NCBI RefSeq assembly: GCF_003367505.1
Contig: NZ_PXXX01000014.1
Coordinates: 29,695 to 93,694 of the forward strand
Direction of reading: 5' to 3'
DNA from: Lysinibacillus capsici
GTDB taxonomy: Bacteria > Bacillota > Bacilli > Bacillales_A > Planococcaceae
Length of the DNA stretch: 64,000 nt
A program made the translations under genes and the position numbers. The notes under the pieces were generated by a model that worked only from the letters and a program-made list of their open reading frames with translations, ran no database searches and was not told the DNA's origin. Position 1 is the stretch's first letter. Each line of letters opens with the position of its first letter. Shown here piece by piece: positions 17,511 through 27,711 of the stretch.

Positions 17511-18035
17511 GTGTCAGAAGCATATATTGGAGAAATTAGAATATTTGGCGGTAATTTTGCACCAAAAGACTGGGCTTTATGCGATGGCCAGATAATAAAC
17601 ATTGCCTCGAATAGTGCATTATATGCTATTTTGGGTAACAGATATGGGGGAGATGGTAAAACCACGTTTGCATTACCCAATTTAAATGGTAGAGCTGCTA
17701 TTCATCAAGGAACAGGTGTAGGATTAACGCCTAGAATTATAGGCAGTACGGGCGGTGCATCCTCTGTAACGCTGTTGGAAAATGAGATACCTAGCCATAA
17801 CCATCAAGCGAATTGTAACAATATTCAAACAACTAATAATGAGCCAACGGGTGCAATATGGACAGATCAGCAAGGGAAAGGTAGCATCCCTGTTTATACA
17901 CCTCAAGTAAATAAACCAATGAATCTAATGACCGTTAATGCTGCTGGTGGAAGTCAACCACATAACAATATGCAACCGTATTTAGGACTAAGCTTTATTA
18001 TTTGTTTATATGGGGAATGGCCTCCTAAGAGTTAA
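17511..18035 (+). CDS. Phage tail-collar domain protein 3
   Basis: Third paralogue, 174 residues. GTG start at 17511 behind GGAAGGAGG. It begins SEAYIGEIRIFGGNFAPKDW and keeps RYGGDGKTTFALPNLNGRAAIHQG and MQPYLGLSFIICLYGEWP. With the two preceding genes it likely forms a mixed oligomer or alternative tips. It is followed after 45 bases by the giant SLH gene on the same strand. Confidence 0.88.
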   Translation: MSEAYIGEIRIFGGNFAPKDWALCDGQIINIASNSALYAILGNRYGGDGKTTFALPNLNGRAAIHQGTGVGLTPRIIGSTGGASSVTLLENEIPSHNHQANCNNIQTTNNEPTGAIWTDQQGKGSIPVYTPQVNKPMNLMTVNAAGGSQPHNNMQPYLGLSFIICLYGEWPPKS

Positions 18036-18080
18036 CGATTCATTAAATGAAGGGTGTGAAACCAAGAAGGAGAATATAGA

Positions 18081-21000
18081 ATGGGAAAAAAGATATTAAC
18101 CATAACCTTGTGTTTGCTGTTAGTCGCTTATAGTCAAATGGCAGGAATAGGGTTCGTGTCACCTTTAAAAGTGGAGGCGGCTGCATGCGATTCGCCAGAT
18201 TTTCCAAGTTGTATACAGGATTTAAGTCAAGCTTCGTGGAAAGATGACACAAATAATGGCTTTGTAGTAGGCGGTATTCCTGGTGATAATGGTATTGATC
18301 TATTCACGTATAGCAATGGATCACAATTTCCAGCTGGTTATTATTTTGATGCAGATGAATATTCACCACCAAAATCAATTAGAATTTCAGCTGGAGAAAG
18401 CTTTGCAGGCGGGATCTTCGATTTAAAATCAATAAAAATTAATACGACTAATAAATATCTTGAAAACGATACATTTTCCTTATCAATTCAAGGGTATGAT
18501 GAGACCGGAAACCCGAAAGGAAATCCTGTAACTTTTAAGACAGTTGCAAATCATGAGCCTATTTATGATATTCCTATTAATATAGAAGGAATCAACTCAT
18601 TTGTCATTACTGCGAGTGTAAATTTTATACCTACTGTACAGGCGGGACTATGGGATTTAACGTTTACCCAATTTACGATTGATATCCCAAATAATAATCC
18701 GCCAACAATTACAAATGGTGCTATAAATCCTTCAAATATTACTACCTCAGGCGTACAGCTGGACTGGGCTAAAGCATCTGATGATATAACAGCTCAAGAG
18801 GATTTAGAATATCAAATCTATCAATCTAGTAGTAACAATATTGATACGGTTAGTACCATAGAATTGAATGGGACACCGTTAGACGGCTATATTAAAGATA
18901 GTAACTCCTTTAATGTTACAGGCCTTGCTGCCAATACTACCTATTATTTTAATATCATTGTCAAAGATACCGATGGCAATAAGAGTGCATATACGATGCA
19001 GCAGGTAACAACCCTTGCCTTAAATAAACCACCGACATCCAGTAATGGAACCATAGATGTAAACGAGGGTCAAGTGTATACATTTAATAGTACTTCCTTC
19101 GCATTTTCTGATGAAGATGCAGGAGATACTTTGCAACAGATTCAAATCTCTACTATCCCAAATAGCGGACAGCTCTTTCTTGATAGCAATAATAATCAGC
19201 AATTTGATGGTGGGGAAGCGATTACAAATGGTATGACAATCAGTAAGGCTAATTTAGATGCAGGTAATTTAAAATATATTACAGAAAATGGATCTTCTTC
19301 ATCTTTTACATTTAAGGTAAGCGATGGTATTGATTTTAGTACTGTCTATACGATTAGTCTAGTCGTCAATGCACGTCCAGCAGTGACAATTTCAACAAAT
19401 AAACCTAGTCCAACAAATAGCCTTCCAATTTTTATAGCTATTGTTTTCAGTGGGTCAGTGACAGGCTTTACGATTGGGGATATAGAGGTTACAAATGGAA
19501 ATGTGACAGCGCTATCAGGAATTGGTAACACGTATACAGCCCTAGTATCACCTATTACAGATGGAGCTGTGAAAATCAAAATTCCTGAAAAGGTTGTTGC
19601 AACTAGTGGAGGTGCTTTAAATAAAGCATCAAATGAATTACAAATATTCTATGATAGTACACCACCTACTGATATTGAGCTCAATAATACTACTGTACAA
19701 GAAAAGAAACCCATTGGTACAACAGTTGGAACATTGGCGGCAGTGGATACAGGAAGCTCACAAACATTCACGTATTCATTACAGTCTGGAGATACAAGCT
19801 TCTTTACGATTGATGGGAATGTATTAAAGACAAAGGCAATGTTTGAATTCGATACGAAAAATAGTTATAAGATTACGATAAGAGTAACTGATGAGGCTGG
19901 TAATACGTTGGATAAGGAGTTTACAATCCAGATTACTAAAAATCATGCACCATCAGGTTCCATCATTGTTAACGGTGGACAAATCTCGACAAGTTCTATA
20001 AATGTTACCTTAAATTTGACGGCAACAGATTTAGAAGGAGAAGCGATAGAAATGCGCTTTTCGAATGATGGTATTACTTGGTCCAGTTGGGAGTCAAAAA
20101 TATCTACGAAAAGTTGGACTTTATCCCATGGAGAAGGTAGTAAAACAGTTTATATGCAACTAAGGGATACTGCTGGCAATATATCAAATACATTCTCAGA
20201 TACAATTGTTCTAGATACAACTCCACCAGTCATAACAGGGGTTACAAATAACGGTGTTTATAACACTGATGTAACGATTAGTTTTAATGAAGGAACTGCT
20301 ACCCTGAATGGAGCAACCTTTTCAAGTGGAACCACAGTAAGTACATCTGGAAATTATACTTTGGTAGCAACAGATAGTGCAGGGAATACCACAACCATTA
20401 CATTTGTGATTGATAAAGCTCTGCCAAAAGCTGTAGAGGTAGAGATCAAATCGAATAATCTGGATCCTACAAAGGCTAAGGTAGGAGATACGATCACCTT
20501 AACAATGAAAACAGATAAAAATATACAAGCACCTATAATTACCATTTCGGGGAAAGCTGCTATTGTAACAGGAGCATCCACAAACTGGCAGGCAACATAT
20601 GTTATAGATAATGGTGATTTAGAGGGAACAGTACCTTTTACAATTAACTTTAAAGATCTGTTAGGTAATTCGGCAATAGAGGTAACGGACGTAACTGATG
20701 GAAGCTATGTCATTGTCGATAGCGTAAAGCCAACAGTAAAAAAGGTGACAATGGCTTCAAATAATGCTAACCCAACAGTTGCTAAGGTAGACGATGTAAT
20801 CACAATCGACTTTGAGACAAGTGAGGACATTCAATCACCGAATGTATCAATCCTAGGACAAACAGCAAATGTCAATGATAAAGGTGATGGGGATGCTAAA
20901 ACATGGCAAGCAAGCTATACGTTAAAGTCCACAGACTCAGATGGACCTATCAGTTTTACAATTGATTTTCAAGATATAGCAGGGAATGAGGGCTTACAGG

Positions 21001-23027
21001 TAACAGAGATTTCATCAGGGACAATTGTGATATTTGACAAAATTTCTCCTGAAATAACAACCTATTTCCCAGCGCATCAGGCAATTAATGTACAGCCTGC
21101 AGATAATCTTGTATTAACATTTGATGAAAAGGTTTTTCCTGTAACTAGTAAAAATATTGTCATAAGAAATGCTGCAGATAACCAAATTGTCGAAACTATT
21201 GCTGTTACACAAGCAAATGTTTCTATCACTAATGAAACTGTGACAGTAAATCCTACATTGGATTTAGCCCATAATACTACTTACAGCATTCAAATTGACG
21301 CAGGTGCATTTACTGATGTAGCAGGTAATGCGTATAAAGGTATTACTAATAATACTTCCTGGAATTTTACGACTAGTGCACTGCAAACATATACGGTTAC
21401 GTATGACAGTAACGGGTCTGATGGGGGGATAGTACCAACAGATTCAAAGCAGTATAAAAATCAGGACACTATTACAGTACTGGGCAATACAGGTAATTTA
21501 ATGAAAGCAGGGTATACATTTGTAGGATGGAATACGAAGGCTGATGGAAAAGGTGTTACTTATAAAATTGGGCAAACGATTCAAATGGGGAAAGGGAATT
21601 TGATATTGTATGCTTTGTGGTCTAAAAACAATGTACCAGGAGATGGAGGATCTTCAACGCCTAGTCCTAAACCAACACCTGATCCTGTTGCACCAAGTAA
21701 TCAGCTAAAGATAAATGTTGTAGATCAAAGTATGCCAGATGATGTGCTCCTCCAAACCGTGTTAACACGTGTATTGAGTAACGGTAGCTTTCAAGATACA
21801 GTAAACTTTACAGTTGCAAATGCAAACGAGTTTCTTCGGATATTAGGGAATAAGGAAGATAAAAGATCTCGACTTGTGATCCCTAATATGGAACCTCCAG
21901 CAAGTGAAACAAAGGTGATACTTGATAGAGATGCTGCTAAGCGATTAATAGAGGGTAAATCACATTTTAGTATAGCTATGGGAATGGTCAAAATAGATGT
22001 TCCTTTTACTTCAATGAATGATTTCAATGAAGACATTTACTTCCGAATTGTACCGATTAAGGATGCATTGCGGCAAAAAGCTATTGAGGATCAGGCTAAA
22101 CAAGCTGAAATCGTTTTACAACAGGGTAATGGCGCTAATGTAAAACTCGTTGGTCAGCCAATATCTATCGACACAAATCTACAAAACCGTCAAGTAACAT
22201 TGCTACTACCATTACCAGCGAATCTCACATCAGCTCAACGAGAAAATATGATGGTCTATGTAGAGCATAGTAATGGAACAGCTGAAATAATACGTGGGCG
22301 TTTTGCAGAATTTACGAGAGGGCAAACAGGTATAGTCTTTGATGTAGAGCACTTTTCTACATTTTCTCTACTTTATGTAGAACAAGCGCAGGAAGAAGTG
22401 CCACCAGAGAAAGAACCAATAGAGGTAGACAGCACATTTGCTTCCTATATTCACGGCTATACAGATGGCACTTTCCGTCCGAATGTAAATGTCACTCGTG
22501 CCCAAATGGCAGCAATGTTGGCAAGAAACCTAAGTGACAATCATGTACCAGAAGCGTCTAACCTATTTTATGCAGATACAGCTACTTCATGGGCAAAAAA
22601 CGATATTGAATATATTCGTACAGAAGGAATTATGCAAGGACGTCATGATCGTTCATTCGGGCCGAATGAAATGATTACTAGAGCCCAAATGGCGGTTATT
22701 GCTGTGAGATGGATTGATAAACAATGTGTAGAAGGGGCTACAGATACCTCGTATTGCGAAATAAATACAAGTGGAGAAACATATCGTGATGTGGCGGTCA
22801 CACATTGGGCAGCAAAAGAAATCAATCGCATAAGTGCGATAGGTATAATGGTTGGCTTAGGCAATGGTGAATTTAGACCTGAAGAAAAACTAACACGTGC
22901 ACAGGCAGTAAAGGTACTGAATCGAATCTTTAATCGTCCAATACCAACTGAGGACACAGAACAATTCTTCAAGGATATACCTAAAGAGCATTGGGCTTAC
23001 TTTGAGATTCAAGCCGCGGCAAAATAA
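18081..23027 (+). CDS. Giant secreted SLH/cadherin/Ig-like surface protein
   Basis: 1648-residue protein exported by a signal peptide (residues 1-34, cleavage near VEAA) and held on the cell wall by three C-terminal SLH repeats (about 1450-1648; markers HGYTDGTFRPN, RSFGPNEMITRAQMA, NGEFRPEEKLTRAQA). Between these, in order: a lectin- or jelly-roll-like N-terminal region (to about 200), FN3 (205-310), cadherin-like (315-430), bacterial Ig-like (430-525), cadherin (530-620), further Ig-like modules (620-780), two near-duplicate Ig-like repeats (about 784-880 and 882-985), a Big_5 module (987-1095), and an InlB-type repeat ending LYALW (1104-1180). A proline/threonine linker and an unassigned region of about 260 residues precede the SLH part. 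Probably an adhesin or scaffold; it ends at a terminator. Confidence 0.9.
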   Translation: MGKKILTITLCLLLVAYSQMAGIGFVSPLKVEAAACDSPDFPSCIQDLSQASWKDDTNNGFVVGGIPGDNGIDLFTYSNGSQFPAGYYFDADEYSPPKSIRISAGESFAGGIFDLKSIKINTTNKYLENDTFSLSIQGYDETGNPKGNPVTFKTVANHEPIYDIPINIEGINSFVITASVNFIPTVQAGLWDLTFTQFTIDIPNNNPPTITNGAINPSNITTSGVQLDWAKASDDITAQEDLEYQIYQSSSNNIDTVSTIELNGTPLDGYIKDSNSFNVTGLAANTTYYFNIIVKDTDGNKSAYTMQQVTTLALNKPPTSSNGTIDVNEGQVYTFNSTSFAFSDEDAGDTLQQIQISTIPNSGQLFLDSNNNQQFDGGEAITNGMTISKANLDAGNLKYITENGSSSSFTFKVSDGIDFSTVYTISLVVNARPAVTISTNKPSPTNSLPIFIAIVFSGSVTGFTIGDIEVTNGNVTALSGIGNTYTALVSPITDGAVKIKIPEKVVATSGGALNKASNELQIFYDSTPPTDIELNNTTVQEKKPIGTTVGTLAAVDTGSSQTFTYSLQSGDTSFFTIDGNVLKTKAMFEFDTKNSYKITIRVTDEAGNTLDKEFTIQITKNHAPSGSIIVNGGQISTSSINVTLNLTATDLEGEAIEMRFSNDGITWSSWESKISTKSWTLSHGEGSKTVYMQLRDTAGNISNTFSDTIVLDTTPPVITGVTNNGVYNTDVTISFNEGTATLNGATFSSGTTVSTSGNYTLVATDSAGNTTTITFVIDKALPKAVEVEIKSNNLDPTKAKVGDTITLTMKTDKNIQAPIITISGKAAIVTGASTNWQATYVIDNGDLEGTVPFTINFKDLLGNSAIEVTDVTDGSYVIVDSVKPTVKKVTMASNNANPTVAKVDDVITIDFETSEDIQSPNVSILGQTANVNDKGDGDAKTWQASYTLKSTDSDGPISFTIDFQDIAGNEGLQVTEISSGTIVIFDKISPEITTYFPAHQAINVQPADNLVLTFDEKVFPVTSKNIVIRNAADNQIVETIAVTQANVSITNETVTVNPTLDLAHNTTYSIQIDAGAFTDVAGNAYKGITNNTSWNFTTSALQTYTVTYDSNGSDGGIVPTDSKQYKNQDTITVLGNTGNLMKAGYTFVGWNTKADGKGVTYKIGQTIQMGKGNLILYALWSKNNVPGDGGSSTPSPKPTPDPVAPSNQLKINVVDQSMPDDVLLQTVLTRVLSNGSFQDTVNFTVANANEFLRILGNKEDKRSRLVIPNMEPPASETKVILDRDAAKRLIEGKSHFSIAMGMVKIDVPFTSMNDFNEDIYFRIVPIKDALRQKAIEDQAKQAEIVLQQGNGANVKLVGQPISIDTNLQNRQVTLLLPLPANLTSAQRENMMVYVEHSNGTAEIIRGRFAEFTRGQTGIVFDVEHFSTFSLLYVEQAQEEVPPEKEPIEVDSTFASYIHGYTDGTFRPNVNVTRAQMAAMLARNLSDNHVPEASNLFYADTATSWAKNDIEYIRTEGIMQGRHDRSFGPNEMITRAQMAVIAVRWIDKQCVEGATDTSYCEINTSGETYRDVAVTHWAAKEINRISAIGIMVGLGNGEFRPEEKLTRAQAVKVLNRIFNRPIPTEDTEQFFKDIPKEHWAYFEIQAAAK

Positions 23028-23040
23028 GATTAATAGAATA

Positions 23041-23076
23041 AGCACGCTAGGTGGATAATGCCTAGCGTGCTTTTAA
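23041..23076 (+). terminator. Terminator after the SLH gene
   Basis: AGCACGCTAGG (23041-23051) pairs perfectly with 23061-23071, then TTTT. The remaining bases to 23209 show nothing else I can support. Confidence 0.9.
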
Positions 23077-23209
23077 TTCGTTTGAAGAAATCAATTAATT
23101 TCTTATTTAAATTACCAGATGTAGAAGTTTGAACATAAATTGATTGCCATCAATGGTATATACAGCTGGCTTTCTCTTCCCGAACTCATGGGTTCGAAGC
23201 ATGCATGCT

Positions 23210-24292
23210 TTAAAGACGTTCCTCTGTTTGAGGATCAAAGAAATGGATCTTTTCTTCCTTCATAAATAGGAAAACCTTGTCGGATGGATGAAAATTGTTA
23301 TCAGCCTGTACTCGAGCTATAAAATTCTGATTTACTAAAGAACAATAGAGATAAGTTTCTGCTCCTAGTAATTCTGCAACATCAATCGTTGCAGTGAAAG
23401 TGTAAGGGGAAATAACATCAGTCATTTGTAAATCCTCAGGTCGTATACCCATAATAATCTCTTTCCCTAAATAATTTTTTTCCTTTAACAATGGTAAATG
23501 CATGGATGGGATAGGGAAGCTTTGCTCGCCTAAAAGGATCTCGGTATCTGTTAGACGACAGTGGAAAAGGTTCATGGATGGTGAGCCAATAAAGCCTGCC
23601 ACAAACATGTTAAGTGGTGTATTATATACTTCTTTAGGTGTCCCAATTTGTTGTATAAGGCCATCCTTCATCACTACCAGACGGGTAGCCATCGTCATAG
23701 CCTCTGTTTGGTCATGTGTGACATAGATCGTTGTCGTTTGAATTCGTTGATGGAGCTTCTGGATTTCTGCTCGCATTTGTACACGTAATTTGGCATCCAA
23801 ATTAGAAAGAGGTTCATCCATTAAAAATACCTTAGCATCTCTGACAATTGCTCTTCCCAGTGCTACACGCTGACGTTGTCCACCAGATAGAGCTTTTGGT
23901 TTTCTTTTTAAATAATCCTCTAATCCTAAAATCTTAGCAGCTTCTTTAACACGACGATCTATTTCCTTTTTATCAACCTTTCGAAGCTTTAAGCTAAATG
24001 CCATATTTTCATAGACTGTCATATGTGGATATAAAGCATAGCTTTGAAATACCATTGCAATGCTACGATCTTTTGATTCCACATCATTCATGAAAACATC
24101 GTCAATGTATAGTTCTCCCTTTGATATATCCTCTAAGCCAGCAATCATACGTAAAGTTGTTGTCTTACCACAGCCAGAAGGGCCTACAAACACAATGAAT
24201 TCTTTATCATGGATATGCAAATTAAAATCAGTTACGGCCTGGATATTTTTATCGTAAATCTTATAGATATGCTCTAACCGTAATTCCGCCAT
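23210..24292 (-). CDS. msmX: MsmX/UgpC-type sugar ABC transporter ATPase
   Basis: ATP-hydrolysing subunit for CUT1 sugar importers. Walker A GPSGCGKTT at residues 37-45, signature LSGGQRQRVALGRA near 134, Walker B VFLMDEPLSNLD near 156 and the switch H in VTHDQTEA. A C-terminal TOBE domain fills residues 240-360, as in MsmX. Family members serve several importers that lack their own ATPase. The murQ-operon importer (10146-13312) is exactly such a case, so this gene is its likely partner. It begins at ATG behind AAAGGGGTG, about 100 bases after a PucR-type regulator on the same strand. Confidence 0.92.
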   Translation of the reverse strand: MAELRLEHIYKIYDKNIQAVTDFNLHIHDKEFIVFVGPSGCGKTTTLRMIAGLEDISKGELYIDDVFMNDVESKDRSIAMVFQSYALYPHMTVYENMAFSLKLRKVDKKEIDRRVKEAAKILGLEDYLKRKPKALSGGQRQRVALGRAIVRDAKVFLMDEPLSNLDAKLRVQMRAEIQKLHQRIQTTTIYVTHDQTEAMTMATRLVVMKDGLIQQIGTPKEVYNTPLNMFVAGFIGSPSMNLFHCRLTDTEILLGEQSFPIPSMHLPLLKEKNYLGKEIIMGIRPEDLQMTDVISPYTFTATIDVAELLGAETYLYCSLVNQNFIARVQADNNFHPSDKVFLFMKEEKIHFFDPQTEERL

Positions 24293-24398
24293 ACATACTG
24301 CACCCCTTTACAAGTCATATTTTCATTGTAAATGACTTTAGAATAGAGTGATATGGAAAGCTTGCACAGTGTTGAAGGCATAATTTGTGCAGTTGGTC

Positions 24399-25262
24399 TT
24401 AAAGTGATTCTAAGAAAATAATTGCGAGATAAACTTCTAGCCGATGGGAAAATTGCCGAATATCCTTTTGCGTCATTTGTTGAAATTTATCTAAGCGATT
24501 TTGTAAGGTATTACGGTGCATATACATTTTTTTAGAGGCTAATGTAATGTTTCCATCGCATTCAATCAATTTCTTAATTGTATGGAGTAATTCTGGCTGA
24601 GAAGTGGCTCTTTTTAGGATAGAGGAGATAAAAATTTCTTTCTCTTGATAGGCTAGATGCTGCGTTATATAAGGCACTAAAAGCTCTTGCTGTGTGAGTA
24701 CATGCTTTGGTGTATAAGTCCAAATGGATGGTAGAAGGTGAACATACCAGTTAAATCGTTCCTTGGTTGTGGTGATGTTGTGTATAATATCAGAAATAAA
24801 AATTTTAAAATGAGTCTCTAAGTCTGCCATTATAGGATTAACATAATGAGTCAAATCTAAAAACTCCTCATTGTAGTCGATACACTCGATTATGCCAAAT
24901 AATTGTGGCTGAAGCGATAGCAGTATAATATCCTTCCCAAGTAAAGCTTCGAAGACTGAACGCAATAATGTAGGTGTTGAAAAGTCTTTATCAAAGTGAA
25001 GAAATAACAAACGATGCATAGGAAGATTAGTTGGAGCAATATCTGTTTTATCTGTAAAATAATCAAGCCAAATCATATCATAGTTATCGTATAAAACAGT
25101 GGGGCCTGAGAATATTCGCAATAGCTCATATTCATTTTGTGTCATTGTGTGTATGGGAATTTCGTAAAGCTGATTGTCAAAATTAAATACATAATTTCCA
25201 TCAGTTTTACCTGAGAAGGGGCTTAATAATGGGAAACGTTTCTGTAATTTTTGAAGATCCAT
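24399..25262 (-). CDS. PucR/CdaR-type transcription regulator
   Basis: Cytosolic regulator whose C-terminal 60 residues form the PucR-type HTH (ECDGNITLASKKMYMHRNTLQNRLDKF is the recognition region). The N-terminal 220 residues have no domain I can name. Two starts are close together; ATG 25262 has GGAG eight bases upstream, while the GTG at 25271 overlaps it. It lies just upstream of the MsmX-type ATPase on the same strand, so the two may be coexpressed or the regulator may control the ATPase in response to a sugar. The inducer is unknown. Confidence 0.8.
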   Translation of the reverse strand: MDLQKLQKRFPLLSPFSGKTDGNYVFNFDNQLYEIPIHTMTQNEYELLRIFSGPTVLYDNYDMIWLDYFTDKTDIAPTNLPMHRLLFLHFDKDFSTPTLLRSVFEALLGKDIILLSLQPQLFGIIECIDYNEEFLDLTHYVNPIMADLETHFKIFISDIIHNITTTKERFNWYVHLLPSIWTYTPKHVLTQQELLVPYITQHLAYQEKEIFISSILKRATSQPELLHTIKKLIECDGNITLASKKMYMHRNTLQNRLDKFQQMTQKDIRQFSHRLEVYLAIIFLESL

Positions 25263-25341
25263 GCATGCCACTCCTTATTTAAATAGAATGTAATAAGGTC
25301 AATTTACTATAATTATATGATGAAATGCTTATAGTATTAAT

Positions 25342-25397
25342 ATAAAAAACACGGACATGAGCAAGTATGACAATCATACCTAGCTAATGTCCGTGTT
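25342..25397 (-). terminator. Terminator after the MMPL gene
   Basis: On the minus strand AACACGGACAT (25397-25387) pairs with 25358-25348. A second small stem lies in the loop and a T run follows to 25342. Confidence 0.85.
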
Positions 25398-25403
25398 ATC
25401 TAT

Positions 25404-27590
25404 TTAGGCATCTTTTTTAAATAACTTACCTGGCCAGAAAGCATATTTACCTAGTACTGTTGTGATGGCTGGTACAAGTAATGGTCTTACAATAAATGTA
25501 TCGAGCAATACACCAATGGCTGTCACAACACCAAATTGAACAAGCACTTGAATCGGTAATGTTGCCAGCACCGCAAATGTACCTGCTAGGATGAGTCCAG
25601 CAGATGTAATAACGCTTCCTGTTCGGACAACACCTTCTTCTACAGCTGTTAAATGGTCAGTGGTTTTGCGCTTTTTCCAAATCTCTGAAATCATAAAGAT
25701 ATTATAATCCTCTCCGAGAGCAACTAAGAACACAAAAGCATACAATGGAATAGCACCAGAAATTGCCTCGGCCCCCATGATATGATGTAAGATTAACCAT
25801 CCAGCGCCTAATGCCCCAAAATAAGAAATAATAACAGTCGCTAATAGATAAACAGTTGCTGTAATAGAACGTAAATAGACAAATAATAATAATGCGATTA
25901 AGGCAATCATGGTTGGCATGATTACTGTTTCATCTCGCTTAGTTATTTGTTGTGTATCATATTGACTAGCTGTTTCTCCACCAAGCCAAACATGTTTATC
26001 AGCGTTGTTGAGACCTTGTGCCTCTAGTATTTTAATAACCTCTTTTTGTAGTTCAGGAATATGAGCTAATGACTCCTGTGCATAAGGGTTGGCATCGAAA
26101 TTGAGTTCATACAAGTGTATATTCTTATTTTTTTCGCCAATTTGTACATCTGCCACACTATCAATATAAGAGATAGCTTCAAGTTGTTGCTGGATATTGA
26201 TATCAGTACCTTCTGTGTCTATTACTAATTGAACAGGTGCTAGTTCTCCAGGCGAAAAATTCTCTTCTATTAATGTAAATCCTTCTCTAGACGGCATATC
26301 TTTTGGGAAGGATGAAAGCAAATCAAATGTATATTGAATTCGCGGAACAAATGCCGCCAACCCTCCAAGTAAGATTACAGTTACAGCGATAACGACCCAA
26401 GGTTTATGGGTAACAAAATGACCAATTTTATGACTAACCTTATGTGAAGGCTTATGCTGTTTCTTGCCCTTTTTCTTGGCCATTTCCTCCGTTCGAGGAG
26501 TGAAGGGGAAGAACGCTACTCGCCCAATAAGGACAAGAATTGCTGGTAGGACAACAAGTGCTGCGACCCCCATGACAAGCACACCAAAACTAAATGGTAC
26601 GGCAAAGCGTTGAAATGCGCCATAATGGGCAAGACTAAGGGTCGCTAAACCTATAACTACTGTTAGGGCACTCATTAAAATAGCACCACCCGATTCTTTA
26701 ACAGCTAGCTTCATTGCGACCGTCTTATCCTCAACATCAAAGAGTATTTCTCTATATTTTGAAATTAAAAATAAACAATAGTCAGTACCTGCACCAAATA
26801 GTAAAACAGTCATAATGGAGACTGCCTGTGAATCTTTATCTATCCATCCCTGTTCAGCAAAAAAACCAAGTGTCGGGCTAATCACACCATAGGCAAGCCC
26901 TACAACAATTAAAGGAATAATAGCTAGCAATGGAGAACGATAAATAATAATAAGTAATACTAAAACGAGTAATACAGTTGCGATCAATAGCTTCACATCT
27001 GCTTGTGAAAATAAACTGACAGCATCAGTGGCAATTCCCACTGGTCCAGAATAGCGCACATGGAGTGCATCGCTTGATAATTTATCATCTAATTGGACTT
27101 GATAGCCTTCCATTATTTTTGTCAGCTTATCTAAACTATCCTGTAGCATATCTGTTGCGACACCTTTTTCAAAAAACACAGGTGTAACAATTGTTGTACC
27201 ATTTTCAGAAGCGGAAGCCATTAAAGCCTGAGGTGGCATTTGATCAAATGGTGGAACCATTGTTTGATGGGCTAAGGGCTTTGCTTGCAGCTCGTTGTAT
27301 ACACCTTGTATAGCCGAAAAATCATCAGGTGTTAAGCCATTTTCACGATGCCACACCAACAATAGAGGTGTTCCAGCATCATTAGGAAATTGCTCTGCAA
27401 TAATGGACGCAGCTTGCTCAGACATTTTGGTATTAGGTAAGTTTTTGCCTGACTCACTTTCTATACTATTGATTTGTGGCCAAGCAAATGAGAATACAAC
27501 TACTAATAGCACCCAAAAAGCTAGTGCTAATAATCTTCCCTTTTTACTTGCAACCATTGAGCCCCATTGCTCAAGTGGATGTTTTTTCAT
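25404..27590 (-). CDS. MMPL-family RND exporter (YdfJ-like)
   Basis: Large proton-driven membrane transporter of the MMPL/RND superfamily, two pseudo-symmetric halves each with about six helices and one external loop domain. Helix motifs typical of the family are GAGTDYCLFLISKYRE in the first half and ALGEDYNIFMISEIWK in the second, both carrying the conserved acidic residue and tyrosine. Start at ATG 27590 with GGAGG seven bases upstream. It is divergent from a TetR-family gene that very likely represses it. Substrates of such proteins are lipids or hydrophobic drugs; none can be deduced here. Confidence 0.9.
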   Translation of the reverse strand: MKKHPLEQWGSMVASKKGRLLALAFWVLLVVVFSFAWPQINSIESESGKNLPNTKMSEQAASIIAEQFPNDAGTPLLLVWHRENGLTPDDFSAIQGVYNELQAKPLAHQTMVPPFDQMPPQALMASASENGTTIVTPVFFEKGVATDMLQDSLDKLTKIMEGYQVQLDDKLSSDALHVRYSGPVGIATDAVSLFSQADVKLLIATVLLVLVLLIIIYRSPLLAIIPLIVVGLAYGVISPTLGFFAEQGWIDKDSQAVSIMTVLLFGAGTDYCLFLISKYREILFDVEDKTVAMKLAVKESGGAILMSALTVVIGLATLSLAHYGAFQRFAVPFSFGVLVMGVAALVVLPAILVLIGRVAFFPFTPRTEEMAKKKGKKQHKPSHKVSHKIGHFVTHKPWVVIAVTVILLGGLAAFVPRIQYTFDLLSSFPKDMPSREGFTLIEENFSPGELAPVQLVIDTEGTDINIQQQLEAISYIDSVADVQIGEKNKNIHLYELNFDANPYAQESLAHIPELQKEVIKILEAQGLNNADKHVWLGGETASQYDTQQITKRDETVIMPTMIALIALLLFVYLRSITATVYLLATVIISYFGALGAGWLILHHIMGAEAISGAIPLYAFVFLVALGEDYNIFMISEIWKKRKTTDHLTAVEEGVVRTGSVITSAGLILAGTFAVLATLPIQVLVQFGVVTAIGVLLDTFIVRPLLVPAITTVLGKYAFWPGKLFKKDA

Positions 27591-27639
27591 CAAAAGACCT
27601 CCATTTCATGTAAGTGATTTAATTATATATACTAGAAGG

Positions 27640-27701
27640 TTAATTAATCAATCCATAAATATTAATATGTTATAATATGCGTAAAAAGAATGCTTAATTA
27701 A
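27640..27701 (+). promoter_or_regulatory. Divergent MMPL/TetR promoter with TTAATTAA pair
   Basis: A TATAAT at 27671-27676 probably drives the TetR gene. The palindrome TTAATTAA occurs at 27640-27647 and again at 27694-27701, flanking that -10. These are simple AT-rich sequences, so an operator role is only a suggestion. Confidence 0.35.
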
Positions 27702-27711
27702 GGAGGCGAAC

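Noticed and set aside
16472..18035. Tail-collar genes as part of a prophage
   Set aside because: No capsid, terminase, portal or lysis genes are near, and the following gene is a cell-wall-anchored SLH protein.
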